A stretch of DNA of 17,751 nucleotides from UBA8752 sp965659115 (GTDB lineage: Bacteria; Bacteroidota; Bacteroidia; Flavobacteriales_D; Sanyastnellaceae): NCBI GenBank assembly GCA_965659115.1, contig CBFHUP010000052.1, forward strand, positions 1 to 17,751, read 5' to 3'. The position numbers and the translations under genes were made by a program. Below are positions 7,319-12,942 of this stretch, piece after piece; within the stretch, counting starts at the first letter, position 1, and the number at the start of each line of letters is the position of its first letter. The notes below the pieces were generated by a model, which had not been told where the DNA came from, did not search any database, and was given only the letters and a program-made list of their open reading frames with translations.

Positions 7319-8383
7319 TCAAATTACCACACGCCAGCCGAAAGGGTCCTCTCCTTTTCCACGGCGCAGATCATCGAGTGATTTGGCGAGATCAGGCATC
7401 AGTTTCCACGTGTCTACCGGGGGAAGTTCCACATCGACTCCGGGGAAACCAATGGCCTCGATCGGCGTCATGGTGGCCGCTGTTCCAACACCGAACGCCT
7501 CAGTCAAGGCTCCAGATTCAGCAGCAGCTTTCAATTCAGCCACCGCCACCTTTCTTTCATCGATTTCGTATCCCTTGTAGGCCGCCAAGCGCAGCACAGA
7601 ATCGCGGGTGACCCCGGATAAGACAGTATCTCCAAGAGAAGGCGAAACGAGCTTGCCATTCATCACGAACACCACGTTCATGGTCCCACTCTCCTCAATG
7701 TACTTGTGCTCGACAGCGTCTGTCCACAAAATCTGATCATAGCCTTCACTTCGGGCCATGGCAGTAGGTTGAAGAGATGCCGCATAATTGCCCGCTGCCT
7801 TGGCATACCCTGTTCCTCCCGGAGCAGCCCGGGTAAAGAAGGTCTCCACCTTGACGCGCACATTGCCCTTGTAGTAAGGACCGACAGGACACGTGAAGAT
7901 GATGAACCTGTACTCATCGCTGGGCCTGACCCCTACATGGGCCTCCGAAGCAAACATGAAGGGACGGATGTACAATGAACCTTCTTCACCACCAGGTACC
8001 CATTGACGGTCCAATTTCACCAATTCGGTCAAGGCATTCAGAAACAAACCTTCATCCAGCAAGGCCATGCTCATGCGCTCGGCACTTTTGTTGAAGCGGC
8101 GGATGTTCTCCATAGGGCGGAACAACGCTACAGATCCATCGGGTTGGCGGAAGGCCTTCATGCCTTCGAAAATCGCCTGACCATAATGCAATGCCATGGC
8201 TGCAGGACTGAGCGACATGTCGCCGTATGGGCCAATTTCCCCTTGTTGCCATGCACCATCCCGGAAATCCATTCTGAACTGGTGGTCCGAGAATACGCTT
8301 CCAAAAGGGAGATCCTCCAAATTGACCCTGTCAATTTTAGAGTTCGTTACGGTAGTGATTTTAAAGTCAGTCGTCATCAACAT
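7319..8383 (-). CDS. ilvE: Branched-chain amino-acid aminotransferase
   Basis: The 354-residue protein is a fold-type IV PLP aminotransferase of the longer (about 350-residue) class. It interconverts leucine, isoleucine and valine with their 2-oxo acids, using glutamate/2-oxoglutarate. 'HYGQAIFEGMKAFR' (66-79), 'LFRPMENIRRFNKSAERM' (87-104) and 'SLYIRPFMF' (136-144) are standard. Lys195 in 'GGTGYAKAAGNYA' is the PLP-binding lysine, and 'YIEESGTMNVVFV' (228-240) and 'SGVTRDSVL' carry the cofactor phosphate and glutamate contacts. The common 'KCGGNYA' is 'KAAGNYA' here, a mild variation. I chose ATG 8383; ATG 8377 is two codons on and equally possible. The frame is open to 8515, but that would run into the response-regulator gene and lies upstream of the predicted promoter. 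It is first in the unit continuing to the barrel protein, msrA and pirin. Confidence 0.95.
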   Translation of the reverse strand: MLMTTDFKITTVTNSKIDRVNLEDLPFGSVFSDHQFRMDFRDGAWQQGEIGPYGDMSLSPAAMALHYGQAIFEGMKAFRQPDGSVALFRPMENIRRFNKSAERMSMALLDEGLFLNALTELVKLDRQWVPGGEEGSLYIRPFMFASEAHVGVRPSDEYRFIIFTCPVGPYYKGNVRVKVETFFTRAAPGGTGYAKAAGNYAASLQPTAMARSEGYDQILWTDAVEHKYIEESGTMNVVFVMNGKLVSPSLGDTVLSGVTRDSVLRLAAYKGYEIDERKVAVAELKAAAESGALTEAFGVGTAATMTPIEAIGFPGVDVELPPVDTWKLMPDLAKSLDDLRRGKGEDPFGWRVVI

Positions 8384-8416
8384 GGGCCTATCATTAAGGT
8401 CGCTTCTAACACATGG

Positions 8417-8424
8417 CAAAAGTA
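8417..8424 (-). promoter_or_regulatory. Bacteroidota-type promoter for ilvE
   Basis: The minus strand reads TACTTTTG, an exact match to TAnnTTTG. A TTTA at 8443-8446 is placed about 18 bp upstream as a weak -33 element. The expected start is near 8410, giving a leader of about 27 bases to ATG 8383. Confidence 0.6.
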
Positions 8425-8432
8425 CAGAGAAC

Positions 8433-8449
8433 AAAAACGGCGTAAACCG
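8433..8449 (-). terminator. Weak intrinsic terminator after the response regulator
   Basis: Eight bases after the stop of the response-regulator gene the minus strand reads CGGT-TTAC-GCCG followed by five T residues. The stem is only four to six base pairs including G-U pairs, so it would be weak. It overlaps the -33 region of the ilvE promoter. Confidence 0.3.
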
Positions 8450-8456
8450 CTGAAAA

Positions 8457-9131
8457 TCAGTGCTTCTGCCCGAACAAAAACTTGTTTGGGCTGACCAAGC
8501 CGGACTGTACGGCATACATCACAACAGCCGCCGTGTTGTTGGCCCCCAGCTTCTGAAGGATGTTGCGGCGGTGAGTAGTCACGGTGTGTGGACTCACGAA
8601 GAGCTTCTCCGAGATCTGTGGGTTTGTAAACCCTTCAGCGATCAACCGGATGACTTCCAATTCCCGCTTGCTCAAGCTCACGCCCAGACAATCGGGATCC
8701 ACAACGTTCAAGGATTCCAGGTCAATGCCCTCCTTGCGAATGGTCTCGAGGATTTGCCCACAAAAAAACTTGCGGCCTGCGTGTGTTTCTCTCACCGCCT
8801 CTACAATCTCTTGAAGGTCGCAGTCCTTTTTGACGTAGCCATCCACACCCGCGCGCAGGGCATGCACCAGAGTGCTGCCCCGTTGGGCATCGGTCAGGGC
8901 CAAAATGCGGATGCGCCCCATGGACTTCAGTTTGACAATGGTCTCCACCGTGAAACCTTGTGCCACAAAATCAAGAATGACCAATTCGGGAGAAAAGTGC
9001 TCCACCAAATCGAACAGCTCTTGCTCATTTCGGGCATGGCCCACGACCTGATCCAAACCGTGAGAGCGCAAGGTGGCGTGCAATCCACATGCGACCAACT
9101 GTTGGCTGTCGGCAATGACGATCCGGGGCAT
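8457..9131 (-). CDS. NarL/LuxR-family response regulator
   Basis: This 224-residue cytosolic protein has an N-terminal receiver domain (3-118) and a C-terminal GerE/LuxR helix-turn-helix (about 152-216). The phosphoryl acceptor is Asp54 in 'LVILDF', Thr is in 'ILALTDA' and the conserved Lys is in 'DGYVKKDCD'. The acidic pair is reduced to Asp8-Ser9 ('IVIADSQ'), which may alter magnesium binding. The HTH is canonical: 'LSKRELEVIRLIAEGFTNPQISEKLFVSPHTVTTHRRNILQKLG'. I chose ATG 9131 because the promoter box at 9159-9166 predicts transcription from about 9152, leaving 20 bases with an AAGG before this ATG; ATG 9149 would have only about three. No histidine kinase gene is nearby, so the input signal and targets are unknown. 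It is followed by ilvE on the same strand, but ilvE has its own promoter. Confidence 0.93.
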   Translation of the reverse strand: MPRIVIADSQQLVACGLHATLRSHGLDQVVGHARNEQELFDLVEHFSPELVILDFVAQGFTVETIVKLKSMGRIRILALTDAQRGSTLVHALRAGVDGYVKKDCDLQEIVEAVRETHAGRKFFCGQILETIRKEGIDLESLNVVDPDCLGVSLSKRELEVIRLIAEGFTNPQISEKLFVSPHTVTTHRRNILQKLGANNTAAVVMYAVQSGLVSPNKFLFGQKH

Positions 9132-9158
9132 GACCTTATTCAGACTCATTCTAGATAA

Positions 9159-9166
9159 CAAAACTA
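9159..9166 (-). promoter_or_regulatory. Candidate promoter for the response regulator
   Basis: The minus strand reads TAGTTTTG, an exact TAnnTTTG -7 box, in the 88-bp gap after rnz. No clear TTG is found at the -33 position. The predicted start near 9152 decides in favour of ATG 9131 for the gene. Confidence 0.5.
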
Positions 9167-9219
9167 CACGCGAATGGTGAACCACACTGAACCGAGGGCA
9201 CAGGAGTTCACATCAATTC

Positions 9220-10143
9220 TCAACATCCATGGACCACCTCCAATACCAAGCCATCCGCAGCTGCCACTGTATTGGGAAAGACCTCCTGGGCTTCCGCAAG
9301 CAATGCATCGGCATTTTCGTAGCGGGCCGAAACGTGACCGATGACGAGTTGCCCCACGCCAGCTTGTGCAGCAATGCGTGCTGCTTGCGTCGCCGTACTG
9401 TGGAAGGTCTTGGTGGCCCTTTCCTTCATGGCCGCGTCAAACGTGGCCTCATGGTACAGGAGGTTCACGCCTTGCACCCAATCCGATACTTTCTCCCAAT
9501 AGCGCGTATCGGCAGCGAAAGCATAACTGCGGGGCGGTGGAGGCGCATGACAAGCTTGAGCGCACAACACCACGGTGCCATCAGCACGCTCCACATCCTC
9601 TCCCCTTTTCAAAGACAAAATCTCGGTTAACGTCAGCTCGAATTTTCGAATCCAATCGCGCTTTACACCCAACTCTTTTGGTTTTTCCCGCAGCAAAAAC
9701 CCCGTGGTGGGGATCCTGTGACGCACAGGAAAACTCTCCAAAACCACACTCCCATCCTCAAACAAGACTTCTGGAGTCTCTGTCTGGGTAGACTTAAAAT
9801 GAAGGGGATAACCACGAACCGATTCTCCAGCCCTTTCGTGCGAAAGGATCAATTCCTCCAACACGGCGGGACCATATACATTCAATGCACGGGTCCTGCC
9901 GAGCAAGCTGAACGTAGAGAGGAGGCCAAAAAGACCGAGATAGTGGTCACCATGCAAATGGCTGATGGCGATGTGATCGATCCGCATCATGCGGATTCTG
10001 CTGTGCCTCAGGGCAATTTGTGTGCCTTCGCCACAATCCAGCAAGAATTGCTTTTCGTGCACATTGACCACCTGGGCCGTAGGGTTACGCCCTGGAAGCG
10101 GCAACGCAGCGCCGCATCCCAAGATGTGGACTTCGAACCTCAA
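9220..10143 (-). CDS. rnz: Ribonuclease Z
   Basis: This 307-residue metallo-beta-lactamase-fold nuclease cleaves the 3' trailer from tRNA precursors. 'ILGCGAALP' opens the fold, 'FLLDCGEGTQIALR' follows, and 'SHLHGDHYLGLFGLLSTFSLLGR' (61-83) carries the zinc-binding HxHxDH motif (62-67). Further ligands are the His in 'HRIPTTGFLL', the Asp in 'AADTRY', and the His in 'IGHVSARY'. 'YHEATF' and 'FHSTATQAARIA' are also typical. The start is a TTG at 10143: the frame is closed by TGA at 10162-10164, no ATG or GTG lies between, and the first internal Met is residue 52, inside the fold. It begins 18 bp after the T9SS protein gene and ends the pyrR-pyrB-STAS-T9SS-rnz run. Confidence 0.95.
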   Translation of the reverse strand: MRFEVHILGCGAALPLPGRNPTAQVVNVHEKQFLLDCGEGTQIALRHSRIRMMRIDHIAISHLHGDHYLGLFGLLSTFSLLGRTRALNVYGPAVLEELILSHERAGESVRGYPLHFKSTQTETPEVLFEDGSVVLESFPVRHRIPTTGFLLREKPKELGVKRDWIRKFELTLTEILSLKRGEDVERADGTVVLCAQACHAPPPPRSYAFAADTRYWEKVSDWVQGVNLLYHEATFDAAMKERATKTFHSTATQAARIAAQAGVGQLVIGHVSARYENADALLAEAQEVFPNTVAAADGLVLEVVHGC

Positions 10144-10161
10144 ATGGCCAAGGAGACCGAA

Positions 10162-10947
10162 TCAGCGCACAAAAGAAACGCGCAGAACTTCCCTGCGTCC
10201 TTCGGCCAGCAATTCCAAGAAGTACACACCAGGTGCCATCCCGTCCATAGAAACCTGTTCAGCAGAAGTGTTGACCTTCCAAGTCCGAACCTGCTGTCCA
10301 TCCAAAGCCCGAAGCACTGCGACGCTTCCTTCTGCCCCTGTCAAGGTAAACTGACCGGCTGACGGGTTCGGGTAAGTGCGTGGTGTCGCCTTAGAGGCAA
10401 CATCAATGCTGTTGGTCTCGCCAGCAATCGGGAAAGGAAATCCTGAAAAACTGAATGGCGTAGCCAACGGAAAGCCAAAGACCGTTGCCCAAACTTCGAC
10501 CTCGAGGCTCAGCATAAAGTCACCGGCGACGGTCGGAACTCCAGAGAACCTGGCACAGTACTGCTGCCCTCCTAAGAATGTGCAGGGGTCTGCACAATCA
10601 CCCAGGTTGTTGCACTCGTAAGACATGCCGATTTCAGCAAAATCCAGAGTGTCCCCCGCAATAGAGTCGACCAATAAAACGGCGGAAATCACAACCGAAT
10701 CAATGGGCGCATCCAAAGGCGTCTCAGGCACCACCTCCGATGCCACCGAGGGCACCAAAAGGTGCACATCGTCTGTGTAAGGCACATCAATCTCTGCCGG
10801 ATCAAAAAAGGTCTCTTCACCATCGGGAGCCAAGCCCCATGGTTCGGCTCCGAAATCAACCTCAAGTGGATCACACTGGGCAGAAACGGTGAGACAGGAA
10901 GCGAGGGTCAGCACCATGGTGGCACTGCGGTTGAATGGAAACAACAT
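10162..10947 (-). CDS. Small exported protein with type IX secretion sorting domain
   Basis: This 261-residue protein starts at ATG 10947 (an in-frame TTG at 10971 is less likely). Residues 1-23 are a signal peptide ending 'LTVSA', probably cut before Gln24. The mature region (25-184) is acidic, with predicted strands and a Cys cluster ('YECNNLGDCADPC...QQYC') that probably forms disulfides; I recognise no known domain. The last 77 residues are a T9SS type A sorting domain: 'YPNPSAGQFTL' (192-202), 'LDGQQVRTWKV', 'MAPGVYFLELLAEG' and a final 'REVLRVSFVR'. The domain directs crossing of the outer membrane and is normally cleaved by the sortase, leaving the protein released or anchored to surface polysaccharide. 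Its function is unknown. It sits between the STAS gene and rnz with 26- and 18-bp gaps, so it shares their transcript although its product is extracellular. Confidence 0.88.
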   Translation of the reverse strand: MLFPFNRSATMVLTLASCLTVSAQCDPLEVDFGAEPWGLAPDGEETFFDPAEIDVPYTDDVHLLVPSVASEVVPETPLDAPIDSVVISAVLLVDSIAGDTLDFAEIGMSYECNNLGDCADPCTFLGGQQYCARFSGVPTVAGDFMLSLEVEVWATVFGFPLATPFSFSGFPFPIAGETNSIDVASKATPRTYPNPSAGQFTLTGAEGSVAVLRALDGQQVRTWKVNTSAEQVSMDGMAPGVYFLELLAEGRREVLRVSFVR

Positions 10948-10973
10948 GGAATAAGGTGTTTTTGAGTTCAAAC

Positions 10974-11336
10974 TCAGAGGTCGCGCTCTACTTCCTCCAT
11001 AAAGACGAAGTCAATGGCCTCCTTGGCCGTTGGGACGATCTTCAAGACATCATCCAGTCGGCTGATCGTTACAAGCTTCGCCACTGCAGGCTGGAGGCCG
11101 CACAGTACGAATGTCCCCTTGGCATCGCGGCAAGCTCGGTGTCCAATGAGCACAGCGCTCAGACCACTCGAGTCGATGTAGCGCGTTTCGGTGAGGTCGA
11201 GCACCATGTTGCGGTGACCCTCTTTATTGGCGAGCACCAGCTCACCCTTGAGCTCCGGCGCGCACAACGCGTCGAGCTTCTCCACCTTGGAGGTCACAAC
11301 GACCACCCTCTCCTGCTTATCGACTTCAAATTTCAT
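10974..11336 (-). CDS. STAS-domain anti-sigma-factor antagonist
   Basis: The 120-residue protein is a single STAS domain. Strands at 3-5 and 10-15 are followed by 'LDALCAPELKGEL', 'NMVLDLTETRYIDSSGLSAVLIGHRACRD' and 'FVLCGLQPAVAKLVTISRLDDVLKIVPTAKEAIDF'. The DSSGLS motif (55-60) holds the serine that, in SpoIIAA/RsbV relatives, is phosphorylated by an anti-sigma kinase and reset by a PP2C phosphatase. Bacteroidota lack the classical sigma-B system, so the partner here is unknown; no kinase or phosphatase gene lies in the window. The gene begins 29 bp after pyrB and is probably on the pyrR-pyrB transcript. A TAAATTCG at 11356-11363 is a one-mismatch -7 box but I do not count it as a promoter. 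An N-terminal membrane or transporter part is absent, which argues against a SulP fragment. Confidence 0.9.
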   Translation of the reverse strand: MKFEVDKQERVVVVTSKVEKLDALCAPELKGELVLANKEGHRNMVLDLTETRYIDSSGLSAVLIGHRACRDAKGTFVLCGLQPAVAKLVTISRLDDVLKIVPTAKEAIDFVFMEEVERDL

Positions 11337-11365
11337 GTCACGAATCAGTATCTGTCGAATTTAGG

Positions 11366-12310
11366 TCAATCCTCCGACCCACCCAATCGACCTGCAAGTA
11401 GATACAACACAGCCATACGAACAGCGACCCCGTTTTCCACCTGCTCCAAGATGACAGCATCGCTGCGGTCGGCCACCTCCGATGCAATCTCAACGCCCCT
11501 GTTCATGGGGCCTGGGTGCAATATAATGGGCGAATGAGACAGCCGGTTTAAGCGCTCTGTAGTGAGTCCAAAACGCTCGTGATATTCTTCTAGACTGGGG
11601 AAAAAAGGCACTTCTGCCCCCTGTCTTTCGAGTTGAATCCGCAGCACATTGGCCACATCGCACCATTGCAACGCCCGATCCATGTCGTGTTCGACCTCTA
11701 CGCCTAGCGTCGAAAAGTGCTTTGGAATCAATGTGGCAGGACCACACACCATCACTTTGGCACCCAACAACTGCAGACAACGCACATTGGACAAAGCCAC
11801 TCGGCTATGCCGGATGTCGCCAAAAATGCAGACTTTCTTTCCCGCCAAATGGCCCAACCGCTCTGTCAAGGTGAAACAATCCAGCAGCGCCTGCGTGGGA
11901 TGTTCATGGGTTCCGTCGCCCGCATTGATAATGGGGACATCAATTTTGGTTGCCAAATAATGGGCCGCACCAGGATGAGGGTGGCGCATCACCACCATAT
12001 CGACCTTCATGGCCAAGATGTTGCGGACAGTGTCGGCCAAGGTTTCTCCCTTTTTGACACTGGATGAGGCCGCTGAGAAATTGACGACGTCGGCACTCAA
12101 GCGCTTCTGCGCCAATTCAAAACTGAGTCGGGTACGCGTGCTGTTTTCAAAAAACAAGTTCGCCACCGTCAAATCCCTCAAGCTTGGAACCTTGCGAATA
12201 GGCCGATTGATGATGTCTTTGAATCCCCGGGCTGTCTCAAAAATCAGCTCCACATCCGTCGCAGTAAGACCGCGGATGCCCAACAAATGATGCTGAGAGA
12301 AATCAGCCAT
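11366..12310 (-). CDS. pyrB: Aspartate carbamoyltransferase, catalytic chain
   Basis: This 314-residue cytosolic enzyme joins carbamoyl phosphate to aspartate, the committed step of pyrimidine synthesis. 'FFENSTRTRLSFE' (53-65) is the carbamoyl-phosphate loop. 'SSSVKKGETLADT' (82-94) is the loop reaching into the neighbouring active site. 'DGTHEHPTQALLD' (132-144), 'FGDIRHSRVALS' and 'LHPGPMNRGVEI' complete the substrate contacts. The length is normal. No pyrI regulatory-chain gene follows, so this chain probably works without it. Its ATG lies 8 bp inside the end of pyrR (ATGGCTGA), indicating coupled translation with the regulator/uracil phosphoribosyltransferase. The STAS gene follows after 29 bp. 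Confidence 0.97.
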   Translation of the reverse strand: MADFSQHHLLGIRGLTATDVELIFETARGFKDIINRPIRKVPSLRDLTVANLFFENSTRTRLSFELAQKRLSADVVNFSAASSSVKKGETLADTVRNILAMKVDMVVMRHPHPGAAHYLATKIDVPIINAGDGTHEHPTQALLDCFTLTERLGHLAGKKVCIFGDIRHSRVALSNVRCLQLLGAKVMVCGPATLIPKHFSTLGVEVEHDMDRALQWCDVANVLRIQLERQGAEVPFFPSLEEYHERFGLTTERLNRLSHSPIILHPGPMNRGVEIASEVADRSDAVILEQVENGVAVRMAVLYLLAGRLGGSED

Positions 12311-12863
12311 GGTCTGTCGTTGGATTCATCAATTCTACCCGGTCTTCTCCCCCGTCATGCTCAGACCACAGCACCCTCACGCGCTGGCTGTCCAAGCTGT
12401 CCACACTGCGCCCCACGTATTTGGCCTCAATCGGCAACTCCCTTCGGAACCTCCGGTCGATTAAAACGGCCAACTCCACTGTTTCCGGTCGGCCATGGGC
12501 CAACAAAGCATCCATGGCTGCTCGGATGGTACGACCTGTAAACAAGACGTCGTCTACGATCACCACCTTCAGGTCTTCTACAGTAAAGTCCAAATTGGTC
12601 ACTGCAGCGCGCAGAGGTTGGTCCCTGCGTCTAAAGTCATCCCTAAAAAACGTAATGTCCAAGTCGCCAGATCGCGGCCGAATGCCACCAAGGATCTCTT
12701 CAATCCGGTCGCCCAATCGCGCAGCCAAATGGATGCCCCTCGGTTGGATTCCAATCAAGGCACTGCTGGAGAAATCTCCATGCTCCTCGACCAATTGATG
12801 GGCGAGACGATCGAGCGTCAACCTGAATTGAAGTGGGTTGATGAGGAGTTTCGCTGGACCCAT
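12303..12863 (-). CDS. pyrR: PyrR: pyr regulator / uracil phosphoribosyltransferase family
   Basis: The 186-residue protein matches PyrR in length and order: 'ALIGIQPRGIHLAARLGDRI' (35-54), 'LDITFFRDDFRRRD' (68-81), and the PRPP-binding loop 'VVIVDDVLFTGRTIRAAMDAL' (100-120), followed by 'LAVLIDRRFRRELPIEAKYVGR'. In Firmicutes PyrR binds pyr leader RNA to cause attenuation; in Bacteroidota the regulatory role is less established, and I see no typical PyrR-binding loop in the 79-bp gap to rpsA. The start is ATG 12863 (reading MGPAKLLIN). The same frame is open upstream to 13343, but that part is an out-of-frame reading of the rpsA repeats and crosses a terminator. It overlaps pyrB by 8 bp. Confidence 0.93.
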   Translation of the reverse strand: MGPAKLLINPLQFRLTLDRLAHQLVEEHGDFSSSALIGIQPRGIHLAARLGDRIEEILGGIRPRSGDLDITFFRDDFRRRDQPLRAAVTNLDFTVEDLKVVIVDDVLFTGRTIRAAMDALLAHGRPETVELAVLIDRRFRRELPIEAKYVGRSVDSLDSQRVRVLWSEHDGGEDRVELMNPTTDHG

Positions 12864-12872
12864 AATGCGGCG

Positions 12873-12880
12873 CAAAAATA
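12873..12880 (-). promoter_or_regulatory. Candidate promoter for pyrR, close behind the rpsA terminator
   Basis: The minus strand reads TATTTTTG followed by CGCC, an exact TAnnTTTG -7 box with the G/C-rich downstream bases also seen at rpsA. The predicted start is near 12866, leaving only about three bases before ATG 12863, so the message may be almost leaderless. There is no clear -33 TTG, because that area is the terminator hairpin. Confidence 0.5.
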
Positions 12881-12886
12881 AGGGAT

Positions 12887-12917
12887 AAAAAAAGGGAGGC
12901 CCACCGGACCTCCCTTT
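12887..12917 (-). terminator. Intrinsic terminator of rpsA
   Basis: The minus strand reads AAAGGGAGG, a 9-base loop, CCTCCCTTT, then further T residues (seven in all counting the stem end). This is a perfect 9-bp stem starting 26 bp after the rpsA stop and ending 23 bp before pyrR. Confidence 0.85.
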
Positions 12918-12942
12918 CTTAATAGATGCGGGCAACTGTGCC

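Noticed and set aside
8460..9158. Plus-strand 232-codon open frame opposite the response regulator
   Set aside because: The minus-strand frame encodes a clear receiver plus LuxR helix-turn-helix; the antisense frame has no domain.
9718..10362. Plus-strand 214-codon open frame across the rnz/T9SS gene junction
   Set aside because: It covers the ends of two clear minus-strand genes and shows no domain or start context.
11356..11363. TAAATTCG as a promoter for the STAS gene
   Set aside because: It has one mismatch to TAnnTTTG and no -33 element, and lies in a 29-bp gap more simply explained by co-transcription with pyrB.
12864..12942. PyrR-binding attenuator of the Firmicutes type
   Set aside because: No UCCAGAGAGG-like loop or antiterminator alternative is visible; the hairpin is a simple terminator right after rpsA.
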